Origin: Campylobacter sp.
Lineage (GTDB): Bacteria; Campylobacterota; Campylobacteria; Campylobacterales; Campylobacteraceae
Assembly (NCBI GenBank): GCA_017940085.1
Contig: JAGAZK010000193.1
Span: 1-7,627 of the forward strand
Length of the DNA: 7,627 nt
Reading direction: 5' to 3'
Shown: piece by piece, positions 1-6,344 of the stretch
Layout of the letters: every line of letters begins with the position of its first letter
Numbering within the stretch: the first letter of the stretch is position 1
Made by a program: the position numbers and the translations under genes
The notes under the pieces: generated by a model
Databases searched by the model: none
Seen by the model: the letters and a program-made list of their open reading frames with translations, nothing else
What the model was told of the DNA's origin: nothing

Positions 1-33
1 AAACGCTACAAAATTTTCCGTGCTCAAACCCAT
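1..33 (-). CDS. Partial 5' end of the gene downstream of flhG (hypothetical)
   Basis: An open frame begins 4 nt after the flhG stop codon and runs off the left edge of the window. Read on the minus strand it gives MGLSTENFVAF from the ATG at 33-31. The Shine-Dalgarno-like AAGGA (39-35) overlaps the flhG stop and lies only 1 nt from that ATG, which is too close. The in-frame TTG at 27-25 is 7 nt from it, so the true start may be TTG, giving a product beginning (f)MSTENFVAF. In H. pylori and C. jejuni a small hypothetical protein gene lies between flhG and fliA (HP1033, Cj0062c, from memory), and this fragment is in the right place for it. Only 9 to 11 codons are visible, so neither family nor function can be read from the sequence. 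Confidence 0.45.
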   Translation of the reverse strand, partial: MGLSTENFVAF

Positions 34-37
34 ATCC

Positions 38-904
38 TTAATTGAAACGCTCTGCTAATCGTTTGAAAAACGCCACAACGCCTTGATCATTGCTGTTATC
101 AAGCACTTTTTGTTCCAAATTTATGAGCAATCTATTTAAAGCATTTTTTAGTTCTACGCTTGGCTCTGTATGTGGAGCTGTGTCGCTAAAAAGAGTGCGA
201 TCTTTTATGCTTTTAGAGACTAATTTATCATTTTGGATATATCCTAACATTTCTAGCTGAATCTCATCGCCCAAAGTCTTAAGGCATGTTTTTTTGATAG
301 CTCCAAATATTCTTTTGGCTTCGTTTTCGTCCAAAACCATATTTGGCATAATATAAATTCGCTTTTTTTGTTTAGAAATAGTTTTGACAGTAGCATAAGC
401 ATCTGTGATTGATGATGGATCTGGCGTAGTTATCACAATAACCTCATCGCAAATATCTAAGAAAATTTGAGTAGTATTTCCAATACCTGCCCCAGTATCT
501 ACGATGACAAAATTTGTTTCATTTAGCGAAGCTGCGTCATTTAAAAACTTCTCAAACAAAAATTTATCATTAAATTTAAGTATATCAGTCCCACTTTCTC
601 CTGGAATTAAATAAAAATTTGGTTTAATATTGATCAAAATATCTTTTAATGTGCATTTGCCACTCATCACATCTAATAAATTTTTTTCTACCCTAACATT
701 TAGGATTATGTCTAAATTTGCAAGTCCAATATCTGCATCAAAAAGCACGACTTTATAGCCATTTTTTGCCAAAATATTTGATAAATTTGCACTCAAAGTG
801 GATTTACCAACTCCGCCTTTGCCACTTGTAACAGCGATAAAATGAGTATTTCGCTTGATTTTCGGAGAGCTCATAAGCTCTCTTAATCTACTGGCTTGAT
901 CCAT
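38..904 (-). CDS. flhG: FlhG (YlxH), MinD-like ATPase controlling flagellar number
   Basis: This 288-residue MinD/ParA-type ATPase partners FlhF in setting flagellar number and position at the pole. The N-terminus carries the FlhF-activating helix motif DQAxxLR (residues 2-8), known to stimulate the FlhF GTPase. The deviant Walker A motif SGKGGVGKST is at 27-36, with signature Lys29 and P-loop Lys34. The A' motif DADIGLANLD is at 56-65 and the switch II motif VDTGAG at 135-140. The last 14 residues (VVAFFKRLAERF region) form an amphipathic basic helix like the MinD membrane-targeting sequence. The start at 904 is supported by AAAGG 8 nt upstream and places DQA right after Met1, as expected for the family. 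The gene overlaps the end of flhF by 17 bp, so it is co-transcribed and probably translationally coupled with it. In Campylobacter the FlhF/FlhG pair also influences cell division site choice (known from C. jejuni). Confidence 0.96.
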   Translation of the reverse strand: MDQASRLRELMSSPKIKRNTHFIAVTSGKGGVGKSTLSANLSNILAKNGYKVVLFDADIGLANLDIILNVRVEKNLLDVMSGKCTLKDILINIKPNFYLIPGESGTDILKFNDKFLFEKFLNDAASLNETNFVIVDTGAGIGNTTQIFLDICDEVIVITTPDPSSITDAYATVKTISKQKKRIYIMPNMVLDENEAKRIFGAIKKTCLKTLGDEIQLEMLGYIQNDKLVSKSIKDRTLFSDTAPHTEPSVELKNALNRLLINLEQKVLDNSNDQGVVAFFKRLAERFN

Positions 905-2219
905 CGCTTATACCTTTCTGATGAGCATCAAAGCCCTCTAAAATACATTTTATCAAATAATCCTCATCTGCTTCCATTATGTCTTCTGGGACATTTTGAC
1001 CGATTGAAAAATAACTCACTGGCGTTTTTGTCTCATATATGAGCGAAAATACATTGCCAAAAATCTTAGTCTCGTCAAATTTAGTAATAATCAAAGAATC
1101 TATTTTCAAAAAAGAATAATTTTCGTAAATTTCAAGCAAATCTTCTATTTTAGATCCCGCACTAAGCACGAGTGAGACATCGACATCTTCTTCACTTGCT
1201 TTTAAAAACTCACTCAATTTCTCAAGACTTTTTTGATCATATTGACTACTTCCAACTGTATCAATCAAAATCAAATCTTTGTCGTAATATTGCTTGATAG
1301 CTGAGCCAAATTCGTCTGGATTTAACACTTCTATAATCTGGAGATTCATTATACTTGCATATTGAAAAAGCTGTTCTACTGCTCCAATTCTATAACTATC
1401 TAGAGTAATTAGACCAGTTTTGTATCTAGTGCCATCTCCGTGAGCAAATTTGTAAGCGAGTTTGGACAAAGTCGTGGTTTTGCCCACTCCTGTAGGACCT
1501 ACAAGCATAATTATTTTTCGTTTTTTGAGATTGATATTTTCTTTTCTGCAAGGCAATAATCTTCTTAAAAACGAATAAAAATACCTTTTTACCGCAGTTG
1601 GGTCGCTTTTCATAGTTGTTGGCATATTTTCTATAGTAGCAGTCATAATCTGCTCTAAATGCTGTGGTTTCATACCGCTTTCTTTGGCTTGTTTGTAAAT
1701 ACTAGCAAATTCTGGCGGAATTACTATGTTAATCTCTTCTATTTTGCTGTTCCACACGCTATCAGCTAAGATTGAGAGATTTTTATTCATTTGCAAAATT
1801 TGTTTTCTAATATCGCTTAATTCTTTTGTATAATCAGGAGTATTTGTCTCTGGAATATTGGCAATTTGTCTGATTTCTTTTGCCACTTTTGAAATATTTA
1901 AACTCACATCTTCATCATTTGCTGAGCTTAAATTTGATCTTTGATAATTTGATTTATTAAAATTTGATTGAGTTGGGCTATTTCTAGTATAGGCTTGGAT
2001 TTTTCTTTTGATGTCATTTACACTTGCTTCTTGTCTAGTTTGTGGTGCTTCATCTGAAACTTCCACAGCTACTATGATTTCATAAAGTGGCGATTGATTT
2101 AGAGTTTTTTCACGAATTTGTTTTGTGGTTACTATTTGAGCATTATCGCCTAGCTTTTCTTTTGCTCTTTGCATTGCTTCTAATGGCGTGGTGCCAGTAA
2201 AAGACTCTTGCTTAATCAT
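888..2219 (-). CDS. flhF: FlhF, SRP-family GTPase for polar flagellar biogenesis
   Basis: This 443-residue protein is the third SRP-type GTPase beside Ffh and FtsY. It recruits early flagellar components to the pole and in Campylobacter is also needed for sigma-54-dependent flagellar gene expression. The N-terminal B domain (about 1-55) carries the typical SFTGTTPLEAMQRAKEKLG stretch. A low-conservation polar linker (about 60-105, rich in N, S, Q) follows, then a helical N domain (about 160-235) and the G domain: P-loop GPTGVGKTTT 241-250, DSYRIGAVEQL 274-284, G3 DTVGSS 320-325, G4 TKFDET 379-384 and the closing SIGQNVPEDI 406-414. G3 departs from the DTAGR consensus (no Arg). The ATG at 2219 has an excellent AAGGAG 5 nt upstream and overlaps the folK stop as ATGA. 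It is shorter than the C. jejuni protein (about 484 residues from memory), probably in the linker. Confidence 0.96.
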   Translation of the reverse strand: MIKQESFTGTTPLEAMQRAKEKLGDNAQIVTTKQIREKTLNQSPLYEIIVAVEVSDEAPQTRQEASVNDIKRKIQAYTRNSPTQSNFNKSNYQRSNLSSANDEDVSLNISKVAKEIRQIANIPETNTPDYTKELSDIRKQILQMNKNLSILADSVWNSKIEEINIVIPPEFASIYKQAKESGMKPQHLEQIMTATIENMPTTMKSDPTAVKRYFYSFLRRLLPCRKENINLKKRKIIMLVGPTGVGKTTTLSKLAYKFAHGDGTRYKTGLITLDSYRIGAVEQLFQYASIMNLQIIEVLNPDEFGSAIKQYYDKDLILIDTVGSSQYDQKSLEKLSEFLKASEEDVDVSLVLSAGSKIEDLLEIYENYSFLKIDSLIITKFDETKIFGNVFSLIYETKTPVSYFSIGQNVPEDIMEADEDYLIKCILEGFDAHQKGISDGSSQ

Positions 2220-2698
2220 ATTGTCTCCTTCATACTTCCAAGCGGTATTATAACACTAATTCTATCATTTACGCCATAATGCGGTATTTGCAAATCATTG
2301 CTTTGGCGAATTTTTTCACTAAAATACAAAATATCCAAATCCAGCGTTCTTGGGGCGTTTTTAAAACTTCTTGTGCGTTTAAATTTAATCTCATAATATT
2401 GCATAATTTTCAAAATTGCTCTTGCGTGAAGAGATGTTTTGAGCAATATTATAGCGTTTAGAAAATCATTTTGTTCTCTAAAACCAAAAGCTTTGTTTTT
2501 TAAAATAATTGAACTTTCTTTTAAAAAAAATCTTGAATCTTTTTTGATTGCTAAAAAAAATCTCTCAAATCTTTTTTTGACATCACCTATATTTCCGCCA
2601 AGCCCAATACAAACGCTATATTTATAATTTTTGTTTTGACTAAATCTAGCTGGGAAAAATGGCGATCTTATAATAGACTTTGCTTCTTTTATTTTCAT
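2216..2698 (-). CDS. folK: FolK, 6-hydroxymethyl-dihydropterin pyrophosphokinase
   Basis: This cytosolic enzyme transfers pyrophosphate from ATP to 6-hydroxymethyl-7,8-dihydropterin, the step before dihydropteroate synthase in folate synthesis. The 160-residue product has the family's opening glycine motif GLGGNIGD at 32-39, the SSxxx strand at 62-66, DFLNAIILLKT at 78-88, and the signature KNAPRTLDLDILYF at 113-126, whose Asp120 and Asp122 should bind the two Mg ions. The IPH motif is at 138-140. About 28 residues precede the catalytic core, an N-terminal extension absent from the E. coli enzyme. The ATG at 2698 lacks a good Shine-Dalgarno and overlaps the stop of the upstream peptidase gene as ATGA, so translation is probably coupled. 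The end overlaps flhF by 4 bp. Two T8 tracts on the coding strand (2560-2553 and 2530-2523) lie in the codons of the repeated KK-x-RFFL segment, residues 41-60. Confidence 0.95.
   Translation of the reverse strand: MKIKEAKSIIRSPFFPARFSQNKNYKYSVCIGLGGNIGDVKKRFERFFLAIKKDSRFFLKESSIILKNKAFGFREQNDFLNAIILLKTSLHARAILKIMQYYEIKFKRTRSFKNAPRTLDLDILYFSEKIRQSNDLQIPHYGVNDRISVIIPLGSMKETI
2523..2580 (-). repeat. Imperfect 30-bp tandem repeat with two A8/T8 tracts inside folK
   Basis: Two copies start 30 bp apart at 2523 and 2553. On the plus strand each begins AAAAAAAATCT and continues to a run of six (2540-2545) or seven (2572-2578) T. Each homopolymer is eight A on the plus strand, eight T in the folK coding sense. 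The protein shows the same duplication: KKRFERFFLA followed by KKDSRFFLKE (residues 41-61). Both copies are in frame and the gene is intact. Whether this is a real duplication or convergent AT-rich codon use cannot be settled from one sequence. Confidence 0.55.
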
Positions 2699-3714
2699 AA
2701 TATTTCACACCCATTTTTAGTTACAACCACGACATCTTCGATTCTAATGCCAAATTCGTTTTCTAAATAAATTCCCGGTTCTACACTAAAAACCATACCT
2801 TCTTCAATTATCATTTGGCTTGATTGAGAAATCATCGGAAATTCATGTATATCAAGCCCTACTCCATGTCCTGTGGAGTGTGAAAAATATTTCCCAAAAC
2901 CAGCTTTTTGAATAAATTCTCTTGCCACAAAATCTATCTCACAAGCTTTGATTCCAGGTTTTATTGATTTTATCGCTTTTTCTTGAGCAGTTTTGACAAT
3001 CTCAAAAATTTCATTTTGTTTTTGGTTTTTAAATTTTTGATTTTTATTAAATTTAATCTTGCCATCAAAAACTACTGTCCTTGTGCGGTCCGAGCAGTAT
3101 CTTTGATAAACAACCCCAGCATCAACCAAAAGCAAATCTAATTTTTTGAGTTTGGTTTTGGTTGGGAGTGCGTGGGCTTTGGCTGCATTTTGATTAATAG
3201 CAGTAATTGGCTCAAAACTAAGTCCAAATTCGCCATTATTTTTGAGTAAATTTGAAGCTATAAAATTAATTTTTATTTCGTCTAAATTTGAATTGTTATT
3301 TAAAAAATCTGCTAATTTTTCAAAGCCGATTTCGCCAAATTTAGCGGCTTTTTTGAGCAAATTTATTTCATTTTTTGATTTAATTATTCGTTTAAATTTA
3401 GAAAAATTTGGCTTAAGAACAAAATTTATGCTCAAATTTTGGCTCAAATCCCAAAATCTAGCCACGCTAAAATCATTTGGATCAACACTAAATTTAGCAT
3501 TGCCAAATTTGCGAAGCAAAAGCCTAGCTGATTTGATTAAATCATTTGAGATAATCAAATTTGTATTTTTTAAATGCTCTTTTGCTTCTATTTGGTATCT
3601 TGGATCTGTGATAAAAAAGCTCTCATCATTAAATTTGATGAAAATTTCATTATCACAGCTATATCCACACTCATAATAAACTGCGTTTTGATTTTGCAAA
3701 ACAAAATTAGGCAT
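2695..3714 (-). CDS. pepQ: M24 metallopeptidase, Xaa-Pro aminopeptidase/dipeptidase type
   Basis: This 339-residue protein has a short creatinase-like N-terminal domain (about 1-110) and a pita-bread catalytic domain (about 112-339). It should cleave the bond before proline in peptides in the cytosol, using two metal ions. The five expected ligands are visible: Asp198 (VDAG), Asp209 (SDRTRT), His283 (STGHGVG), Glu312 (SVEPGIY) and Glu326 (GIRIEDVV). His181 and His290 match the conserved substrate-side histidines. A Lys/Asn/Gln-rich insertion at about 219-234 separates the SDRTRT strand from the following helix. The symbol follows the H. pylori gene at the same place (HP1037); sequence alone does not separate PepQ from PepP-like enzymes. 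The ATG at 3714 has no clear ribosome binding site but overlaps the aroQ stop by 8 bp, and the gene overlaps folK by 4 bp, so translational coupling is likely at both ends. Confidence 0.92.
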   Translation of the reverse strand: MPNFVLQNQNAVYYECGYSCDNEIFIKFNDESFFITDPRYQIEAKEHLKNTNLIISNDLIKSARLLLRKFGNAKFSVDPNDFSVARFWDLSQNLSINFVLKPNFSKFKRIIKSKNEINLLKKAAKFGEIGFEKLADFLNNNSNLDEIKINFIASNLLKNNGEFGLSFEPITAINQNAAKAHALPTKTKLKKLDLLLVDAGVVYQRYCSDRTRTVVFDGKIKFNKNQKFKNQKQNEIFEIVKTAQEKAIKSIKPGIKACEIDFVAREFIQKAGFGKYFSHSTGHGVGLDIHEFPMISQSSQMIIEEGMVFSVEPGIYLENEFGIRIEDVVVVTKNGCEIL

Positions 3715-4162
3715 TTTGAGATGCTTTTATTTGCTCAAGAATTTGCAATAAAGAAATCAAAGCCAAATGATAGCCCAAAGGTCCAAAACCGCTGATTATA
3801 CCTATACAAGCACCAGCTGTGAGACTTTTTTGTCTAAATTCTTCTCTTTTGTAAATATTTGTAACATGCACCTCAACACAAGGCAATTTAACTGCACTAA
3901 TAGCATCTCTTAGAGCAACTGAAGTATGTGAAAAACCTGCTGGATTGATAATAATCGCATCGCAAGTGCCTACACATTCTTGGATTTTGTCTATAATCTC
4001 GCCCTCATAATTGCTTTGAAAAAACTCTATTTCGATATTTGCTTGTTCAGCGACTTTTCGCATATTTTCGTGAATTTCTTCCATACTCATAAGGCCGTAA
4101 ATTTCAGGCTCTCTTTTGCCAAGCATATTTATGTTTGGTCCTTGTATAACTCTAATTTTCAT
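3707..4162 (-). CDS. aroQ: AroQ, type II 3-dehydroquinate dehydratase
   Basis: This enzyme dehydrates 3-dehydroquinate to 3-dehydroshikimate, the third step of the shikimate pathway, as a cytosolic dodecamer in the type II family. From the chosen start the product is 151 residues, a normal length. [16 protein letters not shown] at 8-23 holds Asn10, Arg17 and the catalytic Tyr22. NPAGFSHTS at 73-81 holds Asn73 and His79. [14 protein letters not shown] at 97-110 holds His99 and Arg110. All the usual active-site residues are present. The start at 4162 is preferred over the in-frame ATG at 4189. Only the former has a ribosome binding site (AAAAAGG, 7 nt away), the MKIxVIQGPN beginning is family-typical, and the longer form would begin upstream of the predicted transcription start. 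It is the first gene of the leftward operon and overlaps the next gene by 8 bp. Confidence 0.96.
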   Translation of the reverse strand: MKIRVIQGPNINMLGKREPEIYGLMSMEEIHENMRKVAEQANIEIEFFQSNYEGEIIDKIQECVGTCDAIIINPAGFSHTSVALRDAISAVKLPCVEVHVTNIYKREEFRQKSLTAGACIGIISGFGPLGYHLALISLLQILEQIKASQNA

Positions 4163-4169
4163 TGTTTTA

Positions 4170-4176
4170 CCTTTTT
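4170..4176 (-). promoter_or_regulatory. aroQ ribosome binding site
   Basis: AAAAAGG on the minus strand lies 7 nt before the ATG at 4162. No comparable site precedes the upstream in-frame ATG at 4189, so this site decides the start. Confidence 0.75.
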
Positions 4177-4190
4177 GTGAAATAACCATA

Positions 4191-4196
4191 ATTTTA
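4191..4196 (-). promoter_or_regulatory. Predicted sigma-70 -10 box of the aroQ-flhG operon
   Basis: On the minus strand TTTTTG is followed by TAAAAT (4196 to 4191), five of six matches to TATAAT. Campylobacter vegetative promoters are dominated by the -10 box and T-rich upstream sequence with a poorly conserved -35, which fits here. Transcription would start near 4184, leaving a leader of about 22 nt that contains the aroQ ribosome binding site. This is the only promoter candidate I can place for the five-gene operon. Confidence 0.5.
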
Positions 4197-4216
4197 CAAA
4201 AATGTTGCTAAATTTT

Positions 4217-4225
4217 TGCTATAAT
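4217..4225 (+). promoter_or_regulatory. Extended -10 promoter of mqnF-sppA
   Basis: TGCTATAAT is a perfect extended -10 element (TGnTATAAT) preceded by five T in a row, the form typical of epsilonproteobacterial vegetative promoters. Transcription would begin near 4232, about 12 nt before the mqnF ATG at 4244, so the leader is very short. The promoter lies downstream of the in-frame ATG at 4202, which rules that codon out as the start. Confidence 0.8.
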
Positions 4226-4233
4226 CGCACTCA

Positions 4234-4238
4234 AAGGA
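4234..4238 (+). promoter_or_regulatory. mqnF ribosome binding site
   Basis: AAGGA sits 5 nt before the ATG at 4244. With the extended -10 box just upstream, it fixes the start of the gene there. Confidence 0.8.
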
Positions 4239-4243
4239 CAAAA

Positions 4244-5449
4244 ATGAAAATAATAAAAGCTAAATTTATTCTCGTGTGTGATGATAAATTTAATATTTTA
4301 AAAAATCATGCAGTTTTGTTTGATGAAAATATACGAAGAATTATCCCCCAAAATCAAATTTACAAATTTGGAGATTGTGAGATTTTTGATTGCAATGATA
4401 GTATTTTAATGCCCCATTTTATCAATACTCACACGCATTTAGAATATAGTGCTAATCAGGCTTCTTTAGAATATGGGAATTTTTTATCGTGGGTAAAAAG
4501 CGTGATTATTAATAGAGATGAACTCACTAGCCCTAAAAACAAAACCGCTATGCAAAATGCCCTTAAAACTATGATAAAAAGCGGTGTTGGGACAATTGGT
4601 GAGATTTCTAGTTTTGGTGTGGATTTGGATTTGTTTGACAAATTTGGACTAAGAGTTGTGTTTTTTAATGAAATTTTGGGTTCAAATTTGGCTAAATTTG
4701 ATGAAATTTGTGCAAATTTTACCCAAAGATTTAATAAATCAATGGCAAAAAAAAGCGACAATTTTATTCCAGCGATTTCTATTCATTCGCCATATTCTAC
4801 AAATCCAAAAATAGCCGAATTTGCTATAAATTTAGCCAAAGAACACGATCTTATCATTAGCACACATTTTTTAGAAAGCAAAGCTGAGTTAAAATGGCTC
4901 AAAGACGCAAATGGAGAGTTTAAAGACTGGCTTAAAAATTTTATTCTCTCACCAAAGCCATTTTATTCGCCCAAAAGTTATATTAAGCAATTTAGCGGAC
5001 TTCGCACATTATTTACTCATTGTGTTTGGGCAGAGAAATATTTTGATTTGTTTGATAAAAATTTGCACTTTATCACGCATTGTCCGCGTTCAAATAGACT
5101 TTTGAGTGAAAAATTTTTAGATATTAGCAAAATTGATGTAAATATCGGCACAGACGGGCTTAGCTCAAACTATAATCTAAATTTTTGGGACGAGTTAAGG
5201 GCTGGGCTTTTTGTAAATAGCGAATTTGATTTACAAAAACTTGCCAAAAAGCTAATTATTTCAGCTACAAAAAATGCAGCTTTGGCTTTAAATTTACCAA
5301 GCGGAGAAATAAAGCCTGGCAACTTGGCTGATTTTGCACTTTATCCTTTGATAGATTGCAAAAATAGCGATCAATTCGCACTTTGTATGATACTTCACAC
5401 AAATTATTGTCAAAAATTATTTATAAAAGGAAATCAATGCAATTTTTAA
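4244..5449 (+). CDS. mqnF: Aminofutalosine-deaminase-family amidohydrolase
   Basis: This 401-residue cytosolic amidohydrolase belongs to the TRZ/ATZ/guanine-deaminase-like group. Epsilonproteobacterial relatives deaminate 6-amino-6-deoxyfutalosine in the futalosine route to menaquinone. The motifs appear in order: metal pair H63xH65 in INTHTHLE, with Glu67 behind it; GTIGEISSFG 116-125; ISIHSPYST 178-186; metal His208 and general-base Glu211 in STHFLES; His259 in LFTHCVW; THCPRSNRLL 278-287; and metal Asp304 in IGTDGLSSN. The C-terminal SGEIKPGNLADFALY is the usual beta-sandwich return, so the metal site looks complete. The start at 4244 is set by the ribosome binding site and promoter. A longer frame opening at 4202 is unsupported. 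The gene overlaps sppA by 13 bp, forming an operon as at Cj0067-Cj0068. The exact substrate is inferred from family and genus; another adenosine-like substrate is possible. Confidence 0.88.
   Translation: MKIIKAKFILVCDDKFNILKNHAVLFDENIRRIIPQNQIYKFGDCEIFDCNDSILMPHFINTHTHLEYSANQASLEYGNFLSWVKSVIINRDELTSPKNKTAMQNALKTMIKSGVGTIGEISSFGVDLDLFDKFGLRVVFFNEILGSNLAKFDEICANFTQRFNKSMAKKSDNFIPAISIHSPYSTNPKIAEFAINLAKEHDLIISTHFLESKAELKWLKDANGEFKDWLKNFILSPKPFYSPKSYIKQFSGLRTLFTHCVWAEKYFDLFDKNLHFITHCPRSNRLLSEKFLDISKIDVNIGTDGLSSNYNLNFWDELRAGLFVNSEFDLQKLAKKLIISATKNAALALNLPSGEIKPGNLADFALYPLIDCKNSDQFALCMILHTNYCQKLFIKGNQCNF
5427..5431 (+). promoter_or_regulatory. sppA ribosome binding site inside mqnF
   Basis: AAGGA within the last codons of mqnF lies 5 nt before the ATG at 5437. 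It supports that start over the in-frame ATG at 5383, which would add 18 polar residues ahead of the hydrophobic N-terminus. Confidence 0.75.
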
Positions 5450-6297
5450 AACTAATTTTCTCGCCAATTGTGGCTATTTTCAAGTTTATCAACACATATT
5501 TTAAGACTTGTGTATTTTTGCTGATAGTATTTTTGCTCCTAGCAAATACAAACCCAAAAATACCAAATTTAGCTCAAATTGACTTAAAAGATGTAATTGG
5601 CGAAAATACTCTTGTCTTAGAGCAAATTTACAAACTCAAAGAAGATGAGAGCATAAAAGGTGTGCTATTAAATATAGATAGCCCCGGAGGTAGCCTTAGT
5701 GCGAGTGTAGAGCTAAGTGAAGCTATCAAAGAGCTAAGCGAAATTAAGCCAGTTTTAGCTTATGCGAGTGGGACAATGGCAAGTGGGAGTTATTATGCTG
5801 CGATTTGGGCTGATAAAATTTATGCCAACAAAGGCAGTTTCATAGGCTCAATCGGAGTAATAATACAAGGAGCAAATTTAGAAGAATTAGCAAACAAAAT
5901 CGGCATAAAAGAACAAGTTGTCAAAGCAGGAGAATACAAAGAAGCAGGAACTGTTATGAGAGAGTGGAGTGAGCTTGAGAGAAAACAACTCCAAGATCTA
6001 GCAAATCAAAGCTATGAAATGTTTTATGCTGATGTCGCAAAAGCTAGAAATATAGACATCAAAACAAAAGATAAATGGGCAAATGCGAGAGTATTTTTAG
6101 CCAAAGACGCACTTAAATTTGGTTTGATTGATGGGGTGAGTTCTTATTTTGGTGCTAGAGATGAACTTGCAGTTTTAGCAAGAGTAGATGAACCGGTTTG
6201 GCGAGAAACTCCTGTAATGCAAAGATTTTTAAATGAAATCTCAAAAACTAGTTCAAATTTGATATTTCAAAGTATTTTGGGGCTAAATATCAAATAG
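5437..6297 (+). CDS. sppA: SppA-type signal peptide peptidase, family S49
   Basis: This 286-residue membrane-anchored protease degrades signal peptides left in the membrane after secretion. It is the short, single-domain form, like Bacillus SppA and unlike the doubled E. coli enzyme. A hydrophobic segment at about 24-36 (TCVFLLIVFLLLA) should anchor it with the catalytic domain outside the cytoplasm. LLNIDSPGGS (77-86) is the conserved oxyanion-side loop. MASGSYY (114-120) contains the nucleophile Ser116 and GEYKEAGT (165-172) the general base Lys168. Their spacing of 52 residues equals that of Ser147-Lys199 in the B. subtilis enzyme. The start at 5437 follows AAGGA and overlaps mqnF by 13 bp, so the two are co-transcribed. 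C. jejuni Cj0068 is the syntenic homologue. Confidence 0.94.
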   Translation: MQFLKLIFSPIVAIFKFINTYFKTCVFLLIVFLLLANTNPKIPNLAQIDLKDVIGENTLVLEQIYKLKEDESIKGVLLNIDSPGGSLSASVELSEAIKELSEIKPVLAYASGTMASGSYYAAIWADKIYANKGSFIGSIGVIIQGANLEELANKIGIKEQVVKAGEYKEAGTVMREWSELERKQLQDLANQSYEMFYADVAKARNIDIKTKDKWANARVFLAKDALKFGLIDGVSSYFGARDELAVLARVDEPVWRETPVMQRFLNEISKTSSNLIFQSILGLNIK

Positions 6298-6306
6298 CTT
6301 GGAATT

Positions 6307-6331
6307 AAATTTGCTTTAAATTTGCAAATTT
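6307..6331 (+). promoter_or_regulatory. AAATTTGC dyads in the leader of the first barrel gene
   Basis: AAATTTGCAAATTT at 6318-6331 is a perfect 14-bp palindrome. A further AAATTTGC at 6307-6314 can pair with GCAAATTT at 6324-6331 across a 9-nt loop. A T run (6329-6334) follows. The element ends 3 nt before the ribosome binding site (AGGAGA, 6335-6340). It could be a regulator site, a weak hairpin (attenuator or terminator after sppA), or chance in a genome rich in AAATTT. A weak extended -10 (TGCTTTAAA, 6312-6320) overlaps it. It resembles the site at 7060-7074. Confidence 0.35.
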
Positions 6332-6344
6332 TTTAGGAGAGAAT

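Noticed and set aside
2279..2627. Two plus-strand open frames of 60 and 62 codons opposite folK
   Set aside because: They overlap the FolK signature on the other strand and show no recognisable domain or start signals.
3242..3795. Plus-strand open frames of 144 and 73 codons opposite the peptidase and the end of aroQ
   Set aside because: They lie antisense to genes with complete catalytic motifs, have no ribosome binding site, and their hydrophobic Phe/Leu/Ser-rich composition is what the reverse of AT-rich Lys/Asn codons gives.
4163..4189. Upstream in-frame ATG that would lengthen aroQ by 9 residues
   Set aside because: There is no ribosome binding site before 4189, it falls at or before the predicted transcription start, and the family begins at MKIxVIQGPN.
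4202..4243. Upstream in-frame ATG that would lengthen mqnF by 14 residues
   Set aside because: It lies upstream of the extended -10 box TGCTATAAT and has no Shine-Dalgarno, whereas 4244 has both signals.
4456..4761. Minus-strand open frame of 101 codons inside mqnF
   Set aside because: It is antisense to the metal-binding core of the amidohydrolase, with no promoter or ribosome binding site, and its composition is typical of a shadow frame.
6298..6344. Rho-independent terminator between sppA and the first barrel gene
   Set aside because: The possible 8-bp stem has a single G-C/C-G pair step at its loop end and is otherwise A-T, so it is too weak to call a terminator. It is kept only as a dyad element.
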